A model generated the notes under the pieces. It ran no database searches. It was not told the DNA's origin and saw only the letters and a list, made by a program, of their open reading frames with translations. The position numbers were made by a program, and so were the translations under genes. Shown here piece by piece: positions 37,381-46,383 of a DNA stretch of 64,000 nt. The DNA comes from Streptomyces sp. NBC_00461 (lineage in GTDB: Bacteria; Actinomycetota; Actinomycetes; Streptomycetales; Streptomycetaceae), in contig NZ_CP107902.1 in NCBI RefSeq assembly GCF_036013935.1, positions 5,985,001 to 6,049,000 on the forward strand, in the 5' to 3' direction. Positions within the stretch are counted from its first letter, which is position 1. The number at the start of each line of letters is the position of its first letter.

Positions 37381-38470
37381 CGGACCCCTGGTCCTGGGAA
37401 TCGAGACCTCCTGCGACGAGACCGGCGTAGGCATCGTCAGCGGCACCACCCTGCTGGCCGACGCCATCGCGTCCAGCGTCGACGAGCACGCCCGCTTCGG
37501 CGGCGTCGTGCCCGAGGTCGCCTCCCGGGCGCACCTGGAGGCGATGGTGCCGACGATCGACCGTGCGCTGAAGGAGGCGGGGGTGAGCGCGCGCGACCTG
37601 GACGGCATCGCGGTCACCGCAGGCCCCGGACTGGCCGGCGCCCTGCTGGTCGGCGTGTCGGCGGCGAAGGCGTACGCGTACGCGCTGGGCAAGCCGTTGT
37701 ACGGCGTCAACCACCTCGCCTCCCACATCTGCGTGGACCAGCTGGAGCACGGGGCGCTGCCCGAGCCCACGATGGCTCTGCTGGTGTCCGGCGGGCACAG
37801 CTCCCTGCTGCTCTCCACCGACATCACCTCGGATGTACGGCCGCTCGGCGCGACCATCGACGACGCGGCCGGCGAGGCCTTCGACAAGATCGCGCGCGTG
37901 CTCGACCTCGGCTTCCCCGGCGGCCCGGTCATCGACCGGTACGCGCGCGAGGGCGACCCCCGGGCGATCGCGTTCCCGCGCGGTCTGACCGGCCCGCGCG
38001 ACGCGGCGTACGACTTCTCCTTCTCCGGCCTGAAGACGGCCGTGGCCCGCTGGATCGAGGCGAAGCGGGCGGCGGGGGAGGAGGTGCCGGTGCGTGACGT
38101 GTCGGCCTCCTTCCAGGAGGCGGTCGTCGACGTGCTGACCCGGAAGGCCGTACGGGCATGCAAGGACGAGGGCGTCGACCACCTGATGATCGGCGGCGGG
38201 GTGGCCGCCAACTCGCGGCTGCGGGCGCTGGCCCTGGAGCGGTGCGAGGCGGCCGGGATCCGGCTCAGGGTGCCGCGGCCGAAGCTGTGCACGGACAACG
38301 GCGCGATGGTGGCGGCGCTCGGCGCGGAGATGGTGGCCCGGGGCCGGGCCGCGTCGAGCTGGGATCTGTCGGCGGACTCGTCGCTGCCGGTGACCGAGCC
38401 GCATGTCCCCGGGCACACGCACGATCACGACCATGTGCACGAGGTCAGCAAGGAGAACCTCTACTCGTGA
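37373..38470 (+). CDS. tsaD: tRNA t6A transferase TsaD, with His-rich tail
   Basis: 365 residues. Catalytic subunit that places threonylcarbamoyl on A37 of ANN-decoding tRNAs. N-terminus [15 protein letters not shown], metal ligands in NHLASHI, and [11 protein letters not shown] are present. Odd feature: the last ~20 residues contain [11 protein letters not shown], a metal-binding-like tail not needed by the family core. The stop overlaps the next gene (GTGA). Confidence 0.96.
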   Translation: MADGPLVLGIETSCDETGVGIVSGTTLLADAIASSVDEHARFGGVVPEVASRAHLEAMVPTIDRALKEAGVSARDLDGIAVTAGPGLAGALLVGVSAAKAYAYALGKPLYGVNHLASHICVDQLEHGALPEPTMALLVSGGHSSLLLSTDITSDVRPLGATIDDAAGEAFDKIARVLDLGFPGGPVIDRYAREGDPRAIAFPRGLTGPRDAAYDFSFSGLKTAVARWIEAKRAAGEEVPVRDVSASFQEAVVDVLTRKAVRACKDEGVDHLMIGGGVAANSRLRALALERCEAAGIRLRVPRPKLCTDNGAMVAALGAEMVARGRAASSWDLSADSSLPVTEPHVPGHTHDHDHVHEVSKENLYS

Positions 38471-38724
38471 CGGTCGCGCTGATGTGGGAGGCGCGGGCGG
38501 CCGAGGGCCGGGGCGAGGAACTGCTCGCCTGGGCGCGGGCGCGGGAGCTGTCGGTCCGGCCCCTGCGCCGGGAGACCTTCCGCGGTCCGCAGGACCGGGT
38601 GCTCGTCATCACGTGGTGGGACGCGGAGCTCGACGCCGAGTTGCCCGAACTGCCCGAGCCCGGCGGCGAGTTGGTCACTCGGGCAGTGCACCGGTGGCGG
38701 TTCGAGGCAGTGGCCGAGGGGTGA
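38467..38724 (+). CDS. Small protein in the tsaD operon, unknown function
   Basis: 85 residues, GTG start overlapping the tsaD TGA. Begins [19 protein letters not shown]. Predicted pattern (strand, helix rich in Ala/Arg/Glu, strand VLVITWWD, strand near the end) resembles a single ferredoxin-like or dimeric alpha-beta-barrel unit. Translational coupling implies expression with the t6A genes. Its 3' end overlaps the convergent gene by ~50 nt. Confidence 0.7.
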   Translation: MTVALMWEARAAEGRGEELLAWARARELSVRPLRRETFRGPQDRVLVITWWDAELDAELPELPEPGGELVTRAVHRWRFEAVAEG

Positions 38725-39190
38725 CCGACAGCTTCCACGGCGCGTCCTGATCGTGCCCCCGCCACAGCACCTTGCCGTTCCTGCGCTCCCAGTCGGCCGC
38801 CAGCCAGGCCTGGCCCAGCCAGGGGAGGGCCGCCCACAGGGGGAGCAGGGCGACCCAGGGTTCCCAGGCGATGGCGAGGGCCAGGGTGGGGACCAGCATC
38901 ACCGCGAGGAGCCAGGTGTTGAGCGGGTGGGTGCGCAGGGAGACGGCGGGAGGGGCCTGGTCCAGCGGGACCGCCTTCTCGAAGTCGCGTACTTCGCCGA
39001 ACCACTTGACGCGGCTCGCGTGGAGCAGGGTGGACACCACCGTGAAGGCGAGCCCGCAGGTGACGAACATGCCGAGGCCGCCGGCCGTCAGCGGCGCCCC
39101 GCGGACGCCCGTCGTCACCGGCACGCAGACCGCCAGAGCGACCAACGCGCTGTAGACGGAACGCAGTTCATGGTGGACGTATCTGTCCAT
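38675..39190 (-). CDS. Membrane protein of unknown function
   Basis: 171 residues with four likely membrane helices (SALVALAVCVPVT; GMFVTCGLAFTVVSTLL; TWLLAVMLVPTLALAIA; VALLPLWAALPWLGQAWLA) and a polar C-terminal tail (RRNGKVLWRGHDQDAPWKL). No family recognised. Its last 50 nt overlap the 3' end of the small gene in the tsaD operon. Confidence 0.7.
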   Translation of the reverse strand: MDRYVHHELRSVYSALVALAVCVPVTTGVRGAPLTAGGLGMFVTCGLAFTVVSTLLHASRVKWFGEVRDFEKAVPLDQAPPAVSLRTHPLNTWLLAVMLVPTLALAIAWEPWVALLPLWAALPWLGQAWLAADWERRNGKVLWRGHDQDAPWKLSVTPRPLPRTATGALPE

Positions 39191-39219
39191 CCCAGCCTCC
39201 CCGTGTCGCGGCGCGGAGG

Positions 39220-41523
39220 TCAGGCCGGTCCCGACACCTCCGTCTCGCAGCGCAGCGTCCGCTCCGGACCCGGCACCCGCAGCGGGCCCGTGAGGGTCAG
39301 CCGTGCCGTGTGCCGTACGTCCGAACTCGATGCCGCCAACCGCAGCTCCAGGATGCCCGGTTCGACGACCCGCCGACCAGTCCGATCGGTGAACGCCGAG
39401 AGGTCGGCGTCGAAGTGGAAGGTCACGCGGGCTGTCTCACCCGGGGCCAGCTCCACGCGCCGGTAGCCGATCAGGCGGACGTCGGGGCGGGTCACCGAGG
39501 CCACCGGGTCGTGCAGGTACAGCTGGACGACCTCGGCGCCTTCGCGGTCACCGGTGTTGCGGACGTTCACCGTCATGTCGTACGAGCCGTCCGTGCCGAT
39601 CTGTGCCGCCGTCGCGTCCGAGTCCCACGCGAAGGTCGTGTAGGAGCGCCCGTGCCCGAAGGGGTACAGCGGCGTCGGGTCGAGATTGCTGACCTCGCCC
39701 GCGAGGCCCAGCGGGGGCTGGAGGTACGTCCACGGCTGGCCTCCCGGCAGCTGAGGGACGCTCACCGGCAGCCGGCCCGAGGGGTTCACGCGGCCCGACA
39801 GGACTCCCGCCACTGCCGGGCCGCCCTCCTCCCCCGGGAAGAACGCCTGCACCACCGCGGCCAGCCGGCCCTGCCAGCGGCCCAGCGCGTACGGGCGGCC
39901 GGTGAGCAGGACGAGGACCACCGGGACGCCCGTTTCCACCAGACGGTCGAGCAACTCGCCCTGCACGCCCGGGAGCCGAAGGTCCGTCACATCGCAGCCC
40001 TCGCCCGACGTGCCCCGTCCGAACAGGCCCGCCCGGTCGCCCAGGACCGCCACGCACACGTCCGCCTCGGCGGTGCGCGCCACCGCCTCCTCGAAGCCCG
40101 ACGGATCCGGGTCCGAGGTGTCGCAGCCCTGCGCGAACGTCACCTTCGCGTCCGGGAGTTCGGCCCGCAGCGCCTCCAGGACGGTCGGGATCTCCACGCC
40201 CATCGGCACGTCGGGGTGGTGCGCCAGGACGTGGGACGGGAAGGAGTAGCAGCCGAGCATCGCCAGGGCGTCGGCCGCCCGCGGTCCGACCACCGCGACA
40301 CGGGTGTCGGGCGGGAGCGGGAGGACCCCGTCCGGGTTGTCCAGCAGGACCACCGACTCCTCGGCAAGGCGGCGGGCCAGGGCCCGGTTCGCGGCCGAGT
40401 CGAGGTCGATCGTGCCGGTGGGCTCGGGGTCCCAGCCCTCGTCGAGGAGGCCCAGTTCGCACTTCTGGAGCAGGACGCGGCGGGCCGCGCGGTCGACGAG
40501 CGACTCCGGGACCGCTCCCGCCGCCACCGCCTCCAGCAGTGGCTTCCCGTAGCACTTGAGCGTCGGCAGCTCCACGTCGATGCCGGCCGACAGCGCCGCG
40601 TGCGCCGCCTCGGCGGGTGAGCCCGCCACCCGGTGCAGCGTCTGGAGGAAGCCGATGCCGAAGTAGTCGGCGACCACCGTGCCGGTGAATCCCCACTGCT
40701 CCCGCAGGAGTTCGGTCAGCAGGGCCGGGTCGGCCGACGCCGGGATGCCGTCCGTGTCGTTGTAGGCGGCCATGACCGAGCGGGGGCGGCCCTCGCGCAG
40801 CGCCATCTCGAAGGGCGGGAGCGTCACGTCCGCGAACTCGCGGACACCGGCCCGGACGGGGGCGAGGTTGCGGGCGCCCGCCGAGGACGCGTACCCGGCG
40901 AAGTGCTTGAGCGTGGCGACGATCCCGGCGGACTCCAGGCCGCGCACATAGGCCGTCCCGATCGTGCCCACCAGGTACGGGTCCTCACCGATCGTCTCCT
41001 CGACCCGGCCCCAGCGCGGATCCCGTACGACGTCCAGGACCGGGGCCAGGCCCTGGTGCACGCCGGCCGAGCGCAGGTCCTCGCCGATGCTGCGGGCCAT
41101 CTCCTCGACGAGGGGCGGATCGAAGGTGGCGCCCCAGGCCAGCGGGACGGGGTAGGCGGTGGCGCCCCAGGCCGTGAAGCCGGCCAGGCACTCCTCGTGG
41201 GCGACGGCCGGGATGCCGAAGCGGCCCGCCGCCGTGATGCGGCGCTGGGCGCGGGCCAGTGCCTGCGCGCCCAGCGCCGGGTCCACGGGCGAGGTGCCGT
41301 AGGAGCGGGTGAGCTGGCCCAGGCCGTGGGTGATCAGCTCGTCCCAGTCGTAGTCGGCGGTCATCTCGCTCTGCAGGGGGGCGACGCCGTCGCCGTCCGT
41401 GGCGGCGCCCACCCACACGCCGTACAGCTGGGCGGTCTTCTCCTGAAGGGTCATCCGGGAGAGCAGGTCGTCGACGCGGGCGGCGGCCGGCAGGGCGGGG
41501 TCACGCCAGGGCGCGGTGGTCAT
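39220..41523 (-). CDS. Glycoside hydrolase family 3 protein (beta-glucosidase or beta-xylosidase)
   Basis: 767 residues, no signal peptide, so probably cytoplasmic. The N-terminal GH3 barrel holds WGATFDPPLVEEMARSIGED, LKHFAGYASSAGARN and the nucleophile motif TVVADYFG. The C-terminal GH3 domain and a fibronectin-III-like domain (VNVRNTGDREGAEVVQLYL) complete the usual layout. A divergent LacI regulator and CGAA-N3-TTCG sites suggest sugar-induced expression. Substrate (cello-, xylo- or other oligosaccharide) is not certain. Confidence 0.93.
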   Translation of the reverse strand: MTTAPWRDPALPAAARVDDLLSRMTLQEKTAQLYGVWVGAATDGDGVAPLQSEMTADYDWDELITHGLGQLTRSYGTSPVDPALGAQALARAQRRITAAGRFGIPAVAHEECLAGFTAWGATAYPVPLAWGATFDPPLVEEMARSIGEDLRSAGVHQGLAPVLDVVRDPRWGRVEETIGEDPYLVGTIGTAYVRGLESAGIVATLKHFAGYASSAGARNLAPVRAGVREFADVTLPPFEMALREGRPRSVMAAYNDTDGIPASADPALLTELLREQWGFTGTVVADYFGIGFLQTLHRVAGSPAEAAHAALSAGIDVELPTLKCYGKPLLEAVAAGAVPESLVDRAARRVLLQKCELGLLDEGWDPEPTGTIDLDSAANRALARRLAEESVVLLDNPDGVLPLPPDTRVAVVGPRAADALAMLGCYSFPSHVLAHHPDVPMGVEIPTVLEALRAELPDAKVTFAQGCDTSDPDPSGFEEAVARTAEADVCVAVLGDRAGLFGRGTSGEGCDVTDLRLPGVQGELLDRLVETGVPVVLVLLTGRPYALGRWQGRLAAVVQAFFPGEEGGPAVAGVLSGRVNPSGRLPVSVPQLPGGQPWTYLQPPLGLAGEVSNLDPTPLYPFGHGRSYTTFAWDSDATAAQIGTDGSYDMTVNVRNTGDREGAEVVQLYLHDPVASVTRPDVRLIGYRRVELAPGETARVTFHFDADLSAFTDRTGRRVVEPGILELRLAASSSDVRHTARLTLTGPLRVPGPERTLRCETEVSGPA

Positions 41524-41575
41524 GAAACTCCTGCTCTTGTCGAGTGGGATGGGACCCTCTCACGAACACTGGTCA

Positions 41576-41607
41576 CGAATGTTTCGTTATACACGTCGAA
41601 TGTTCCG
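41576..41607. promoter_or_regulatory. Two LacI-type operator candidates between the GH3 gene and its regulator
   Basis: CGAATGTTTCG (41576-41586), a CGAA-N3-TTCG inverted repeat, and CGAATGTTCCG (41597-41607), a one-mismatch copy 21 bp on, two helical turns away. They occupy the divergent promoter region. Confidence 0.6.
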
Positions 41608-41630
41608 GGAACCTAGGGCGGTCGGAAGGG

Positions 41631-41669
41631 TTCGTCAAGAGGTCGTGCAGGGATACGATCGCCGTCATG
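41631..41669 (+). promoter_or_regulatory. Leaderless promoter of the lacI-type gene
   Basis: TTCGTC (41631-41636), 17-nt spacer, TACGAT (41654-41659), 7 nt, ATG 41667. No ribosome site. Confidence 0.5.
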
Positions 41670-42728
41670 ACACCCCCCGAGCCCGTGGAAACCCGGACGG
41701 CACCCCCGACGACAGGCCGCTCGACGCGGACCGCGACGCTCGCCGAGATCGCCCGCGAGGCCGGCGTGTCCGCGCCGACTGTTTCGAAGGTCCTCAACGG
41801 ACGTGCCGATGTGGCGCCGGCCACACGAAGCCGCGTGGAGGACCTGCTGCGCGCCTACGGCTACCGGCGCCGACGGGCCGAGGCCAGCCGTTCACCGCTC
41901 ATCGACCTGGTCTTCCACGAGCTGGAGAGCGCGTGGGCGATGGAGGTCATCCGGGGCGTGGAGAACGTGGCCCGGGACGCCGGGCTGAGCGTGGTGCTGA
42001 GCGAGAGCGCGGGGCGGCTGACGCCGGGCCGCACCTGGGCCGACCAGGTCGCCGCCCGCCGTCCGCACGGCGTGATCCTGGTCCTGTCCGGTCTCGACGA
42101 GTCCCAGCGTGCGCTGCTGACCAGCCGCTCCATCCCGTTCGTGGTGATGGACCCGGCCGGCGACCCCGGCGTCGACGTCCCGTCGATCGGCGCGACCAAC
42201 TGGCAGGGCGGGCTCGCCGCCACCCGGCACCTCGTCGAACTCGGACACACCCGCATCGGCGCCATAACGGGACCGTCCCGCATGATGTGCAGCCGCGCCC
42301 GCGTCGACGGCTACCGGGCCGCCCTGGAGACCGCGGGCCTCCCGGTCGACCCGGCGCTGATCGCCACCGGCGACTTCCATCACGAGGCCGGCTACCGGCA
42401 GGGCCTGGAGCTGCTGCGCCGCCCGGACCGGCCCACCGCCGTCTTCGCCCTCAACGACCTGCAGGCGCTCGGCCTGTACGAGGCCGCGCGCGAACTGGGC
42501 CTGCGCATCCCCGAGGACCTGAGCGTGGTCGGCTTCGACGATCTGCCGGTCGCGCGCTGGGTGGGGCCGCCCCTGACCTCCGTACGGCAGCCGCTGACGG
42601 AGATGGCCGAGGCGGCCGCCAAGCTGGTCCTCGACCTGGGGCGGGAGGACCAGGCGCCGGTGGCGACACGGGTGGAGCTGGCGACCAGCCTGGTGGTGCG
42701 CAGCAGTACCGCCCCGCCGCCCGCGTGA
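41667..42728 (+). CDS. LacI-family transcriptional regulator
   Basis: 353 residues from ATG 41667 (MTPPEPVETRTAPPTTG). After a ~20-residue polar leader comes the LacI helix-turn-helix and hinge helix (TLAEIAREAGVSAPTVSKVLNGR, RVEDLLRAYGY), then a periplasmic-binding-protein-like sugar domain (VVMDPAGDPGVDVPSIGATN; FALNDLQALGL; VVGFDDLPVARWVGPPLT). It probably represses the divergent GH3 gene and itself through the CGAA-N3-TTCG sites, released by an oligosaccharide. Confidence 0.92.
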   Translation: MTPPEPVETRTAPPTTGRSTRTATLAEIAREAGVSAPTVSKVLNGRADVAPATRSRVEDLLRAYGYRRRRAEASRSPLIDLVFHELESAWAMEVIRGVENVARDAGLSVVLSESAGRLTPGRTWADQVAARRPHGVILVLSGLDESQRALLTSRSIPFVVMDPAGDPGVDVPSIGATNWQGGLAATRHLVELGHTRIGAITGPSRMMCSRARVDGYRAALETAGLPVDPALIATGDFHHEAGYRQGLELLRRPDRPTAVFALNDLQALGLYEAARELGLRIPEDLSVVGFDDLPVARWVGPPLTSVRQPLTEMAEAAAKLVLDLGREDQAPVATRVELATSLVVRSSTAPPPA

Positions 42729-42807
42729 CGTGCGTGGCCGGAAAGTGACGTGTCGACGGGCGGTGCGGGCGCCACGACACTCCTCCGAAGTCAGTCGGTT
42801 GCACGAC

Positions 42808-42818
42808 CGAAACATTCG
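42808..42818. promoter_or_regulatory. Third LacI-type operator candidate, upstream of the LCP gene
   Basis: CGAAACATTCG is the exact reverse complement of the site at 41576-41586. It lies 80 nt after the regulator gene and 118 nt before the LCP gene. Confidence 0.5.
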
Positions 42819-42936
42819 GACGCTTCCGCAATGAGATCCCTCAGATGCCCGGGGAAGCGTGAGATTTTCCGAGGAAAACCGTCTCGCGCTGTCGTCACTA
42901 ACAATCCCCTAATAATTCGGACTTACGTTCCTGCCC

Positions 42937-43992
42937 GTGACGGGACACGACGAGAACGGTGACGCGGGCAGACCAAGGGGCCGGCGCTCGACCACGCTGA
43001 AGATCGCCGGCCTCACCCTGGCGGGCCTGCTGGTGCTGGGCGCGGGTACGGCGGGCTGGGCGTACTGGCACCTCGACAACAACATCAAGAGCGTCGACAT
43101 CGACAACGCACTCGGCGACGACCGCCCCCCGAAGGCGGTGCCGACGCCGTCCGCCGACGCCTCCACCGAGGCCTCCCCGCTTCCGGCCGGCGCCCTGAAC
43201 ATCCTGGTCCTGGGCTCGGACTCGCGCAGCGGCAAGGAGAACAAGGCGCTCGGCGGGGGCAGCAGTTCCGGCGCCCGTTCCGACACGGCCATGGTGGTCC
43301 ACATCGGCGCGGGCCGTACGAAGGCCACCGTCGTCAGCATTCCGCGCGACACCCTCGTCACGCGTCCGTCCTGTCCGCTGACGTCCGGTGGGTCGACGGC
43401 GGTGGCGTACAACTCGATGTTCAACAGCGCCTATTCGGTGGGCGGCGCGGTGTGTGCGGTCAAGACGGTCGAGTCGATCACGCACGTGCGCATGGACCAC
43501 TACGTCGAGATCGACTTCTCGGGCTTCGCGAAGCTGGTGAACGCGCTGGGCGGCGTCACCGTGACGATCGACCAGGACATCGACGACCACGACAGCCATC
43601 TGCAGCTCAAGGCGGGCACGCGCCTGCTCGACGGCAAGCAGGCCCTGGCCCTCGCCCGCACCCGGCACGGCATAGGCGACGGCAGTGACCTCGGCCGCAT
43701 AGGCCTGCAGCAGAAGCTGGTGACGGCCCTGCTGGAGCAGATCTCCTCGACGAACCTGTTCACCGACCCCGGCCGGCTGTACACGGTGGCCGAAGCGGTC
43801 ACCAGCAGCCTGACCACCGACACGGGCCTGGACTCGCTGAGCGAACTCGTGGAGCTGGGCCGGAGCCTGAAGGGCCTGTCGGCGGACGACGTGAAGACGG
43901 TGATGATGCCGGTGGTGACGGCTCCCTCGGACCACAACCGGGTGGTGGCGAAGGAACCGGCGGCGAGCAGGCTCTGGAAGTCGCTGCGCTGA
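42937..43992 (+). CDS. LytR-CpsA-Psr (LCP) family cell-wall glycopolymer ligase
   Basis: 351 residues. A short basic cytosolic end, one membrane helix (~23-45), then an external LCP domain: NILVLGSDSR, ARSDTAMVVHI, VVSIPRDTLV, and QALALARTRHGIGDGSDLGRI, which include the conserved Arg and Asp that bind the lipid pyrophosphate. LCP enzymes attach teichoic-acid-like or other glycopolymers to peptidoglycan. GTG start with TACGTT 7 nt upstream (leaderless pattern). Confidence 0.92.
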   Translation: MTGHDENGDAGRPRGRRSTTLKIAGLTLAGLLVLGAGTAGWAYWHLDNNIKSVDIDNALGDDRPPKAVPTPSADASTEASPLPAGALNILVLGSDSRSGKENKALGGGSSSGARSDTAMVVHIGAGRTKATVVSIPRDTLVTRPSCPLTSGGSTAVAYNSMFNSAYSVGGAVCAVKTVESITHVRMDHYVEIDFSGFAKLVNALGGVTVTIDQDIDDHDSHLQLKAGTRLLDGKQALALARTRHGIGDGSDLGRIGLQQKLVTALLEQISSTNLFTDPGRLYTVAEAVTSSLTTDTGLDSLSELVELGRSLKGLSADDVKTVMMPVVTAPSDHNRVVAKEPAASRLWKSLR

Positions 43993-44009
43993 GCCCCCGG
44001 CTCCCGGGC

Positions 44010-44575
44010 CCGCTCATGACATCGCCGTGGGCGCCGCCCAGGACTCGGCGGTAACGGTGGCCCGCGGCTCGGCGTCGGGCGTCGGCGCACGCGCCACCTG
44101 GAAGACGTACACCGAGGACACCCCGGGCGTACCCGGCACCCACGACACCGCCGACCGCTTCGGCGAGTCGCTCTCCGCCGCCGACATCACCGGCGACGGC
44201 ATCGACGACCTCGCCGTCGGCCTCCCCGGCAGGGAACTCGGCCAAGATGACGACGCGGGCGCCGTCGACATCCTGCGCGGCAGCAGGGCGGGCCTCACGG
44301 GCGAGGGCGCCCAGTCCTTCACCCAGGACACGGCCGGTGTCCCCGGCGCGGCCGAAGCACACGACGCCTTCGGCTCGGCGGTCGAACTCCTCGACATCAA
44401 CGGCAACGGCTACGCGGACCTGGCCGCAGCGGCGGTCGGGGAGGACGGGAACGGGGCGGTCTGGGAGCTGCGCGGCCGGCCCACGGGCATCGTGACGGAC
44501 GCGGCGCTGGTCTTTGGACCGAAGGCGGTCGGGGCGCCGTACGCGGGCGCCGCGTTCGGGTCCGAGCTCGGCTGG
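44010..44575 (+). pseudogene. Remnant of an FG-GAP repeat protein gene
   Basis: The frame reads HDIAVGAAQDSA from about 44010 and continues through two further FG-GAP (integrin-alpha-like) repeats: SAADITGDGIDDLAVGLPG and ELLDINGNGYADLAAA, with a FGPKAVGAP end. The start is mid-repeat, with no signal peptide; after FGSELG (~44575) the family likeness stops and the frame runs on as unrelated sequence. Full-length relatives have about 400-500 residues and are secreted. This fragment is likely not functional. Confidence 0.65.
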
Positions 44576-44615
44576 CCGGCGCTCCAGAAAAATCTTCGGG
44601 GAATTCCGGCGCGCC

Positions 44616-44643
44616 TGTCGATCCCGTCCCTCCTCGATCGACG
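44616..44643 (+). promoter_or_regulatory. Candidate ECF42-type promoter of the DGPF-sigma pair
   Basis: TGTCGA (44616-44621), 17-nt spacer, CGACG (44639-44643). TGTCGA is the -35 motif reported for ECF42 sigma factors; the position, ~50 nt before the DGPF gene, supports autoregulation. Confidence 0.5.
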
Positions 44644-44694
44644 CACTGGTGAGAGGCCGGAAAGAAGCCGGCCCCGACCGACCGAGGAGTCACC

Positions 44695-45051
44695 ATGCCC
44701 CGCTACATGTCCATCGTGAAGATCGACGAGTCGACCCTGCCCGCGGAGGGCCCCAGCCCCGAGCTGATGCAGCGCATGGGCGAGCTGATCGAGGAGGTCA
44801 CCAAGGCCGGCGTCATGCTCGACACCGCCGGGCTGACCCCGCAGGACCAGGGCAAGCTCGTGCGCTGGGAGGGCGGGAAGCTCAGTGTCACGGACGGGCC
44901 GTTCACGGAGTCCAAGGAGGTCATCGGCGGTTACGCCATCACCCAGTGCAAGGACATGGACGAGGCCCTGGAGTGGACCAAGCGGTTCGTGAAGGTCCAC
45001 GAGGACTACTGGACGGTGACCTGCGAGGTGCGGGAGATCGCCGAGGGCTGA
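44695..45051 (+). CDS. YCII/DGPF-domain protein
   Basis: 118 residues, ATG after CCGAGGAGTCACC. Contains the DGPF signature (SVTDGPFTESKEVIGGY), a ferredoxin-like fold. Such proteins are the standard neighbours of ECF42 sigma factors, as here, where the sigma gene follows after 45 nt. Their biochemical role is unknown; they appear to be targets or partners of the sigma factor. Confidence 0.9.
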   Translation: MPRYMSIVKIDESTLPAEGPSPELMQRMGELIEEVTKAGVMLDTAGLTPQDQGKLVRWEGGKLSVTDGPFTESKEVIGGYAITQCKDMDEALEWTKRFVKVHEDYWTVTCEVREIAEG

Positions 45052-45096
45052 GTAATCCTGGGCGCGGAGCGGCCCGGGGGTGTTGCATGGTGGGTT

Positions 45097-46383
45097 GTGG
45101 AACAGCAGCCCACCGCCACCCCCGCCGCCGCGTCCGGCCAGGACGCCGCCCATGCCATCGAGACCGTCTACCGCATCGAGTCCCCGCGCATCATCGCCGC
45201 CGTCGCCCGGGTCGTCCGCGACGTCGGCATCGCCGAGGAACTCGCCCAGGACGCGCTGGTGGCCGCCCTGGAGCAGTGGCCGCGGGACGGTGTGCCCGAC
45301 AACCCGGGCGCCTGGCTCATGGCCACCGCCCGGCACCGCGCCGTCGACCTGATCCGGCGCCGGGAGAACTACGCCCGCAAGCTGGCGGAGATCGGCCGCA
45401 CCCAGGAGACCGTCGCCCCGCCCGAGGAACCCGCCGACGCCGACGACATCGACGACGACCTGCTGCGGCTCGTCTTCACCGCGTGCCACCCGGTCCTGTC
45501 CGCCGAAGCCCGCATCGCCCTCACGCTGCGTCTGCTCGGCGGCCTGACGACACCGGAGATCGCCCGTGCCTTCCTCACCCCGGAGGCGACCGTCGCCCAG
45601 CGCATCGTCCGCGCCAAGCGCACCCTCGCCGCCAGGAACGTCGCCTTCGAGGTGCCGTACGGCCCCGAACGCGAGGCCCGGCTCGGCTCCGTACTCGACG
45701 TCATCTACCTGATCTTCAACGAGGGATACGCGGCGACGGCGGGCGACGACTGGCTGCGCCCCGCGCTCTGCGAGGACGCGTTGCGGCTGGCCCGCGTGCT
45801 GTCCGGGCTGATGCCCAAGGAGCCCGAAGTGCACGCCCTGGCCTCCCTCCTGGAGTTCCAGGCCTCCCGCACCGCCTCCCGCACCGGCCCGGACGGCGCC
45901 CCCGTCCTCCTCAAGGACCAGAACCGCAGCCGCTGGAACCGCATGCTCATCGCCCGCGGCATCACCGCCCTGCACCGCGCCGACGCCACCTCCACGGGCG
46001 CCCCGGGCCCGTACGCCCTCCAGGCCGCCATCGCCGCCTGCCACGCGCACGCGTACACGTACGAGGAGACCGACTGGGCGAGCATCGCGACCCTGTACGG
46101 CCTGCTCGCCGTCCGCGCCCCGTCCCCGGTCGTCGAACTCAACCGCGCGGTCGCCGTGTCGATGGCGCGGGGGCCGGCCGAGGGGCTCGCCGTCGTCGAC
46201 GCCGTCGCCACCGAACCCGCCCTGCACGACTACCACCTGCTGCCCAGCGTGCGCGGGGATCTGCTGGCCAGGCTCGGCCGCACGGCCGAGGCCCGCGAGG
46301 AATTCGCACGGGCCGCGGAACTCGCCCGCAACGAACGCGAGCGGGAGCTGCTGCGCGGGAAACTCCGGTCACTCGGCGCCTAG
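45097..46383 (+). CDS. ECF42-type RNA polymerase sigma factor with C-terminal extension
   Basis: 428 residues, GTG start. Region 2 (HAIETVYRIESPRIIAAVARV, then WLMATARHRAVDLIRR) and region 4 (LRLLGGLTTPEIARAF, VAQRIVRAKRTLA) are followed by a ~220-residue helical extension typical of ECF42, thought to replace a separate anti-sigma factor. No anti-sigma gene is present. The 3' end overlaps the convergent methyltransferase gene by 15 nt. Confidence 0.9.
   Translation: MEQQPTATPAAASGQDAAHAIETVYRIESPRIIAAVARVVRDVGIAEELAQDALVAALEQWPRDGVPDNPGAWLMATARHRAVDLIRRRENYARKLAEIGRTQETVAPPEEPADADDIDDDLLRLVFTACHPVLSAEARIALTLRLLGGLTTPEIARAFLTPEATVAQRIVRAKRTLAARNVAFEVPYGPEREARLGSVLDVIYLIFNEGYAATAGDDWLRPALCEDALRLARVLSGLMPKEPEVHALASLLEFQASRTASRTGPDGAPVLLKDQNRSRWNRMLIARGITALHRADATSTGAPGPYALQAAIAACHAHAYTYEETDWASIATLYGLLAVRAPSPVVELNRAVAVSMARGPAEGLAVVDAVATEPALHDYHLLPSVRGDLLARLGRTAEAREEFARAAELARNERERELLRGKLRSLGA

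Noticed and set aside
35843..38440. An 865-codon minus-strand frame opposite tsaB-rimI-tsaD
   Set aside because: Antisense to three firmly identified genes, with biased composition and no recognisable domain.
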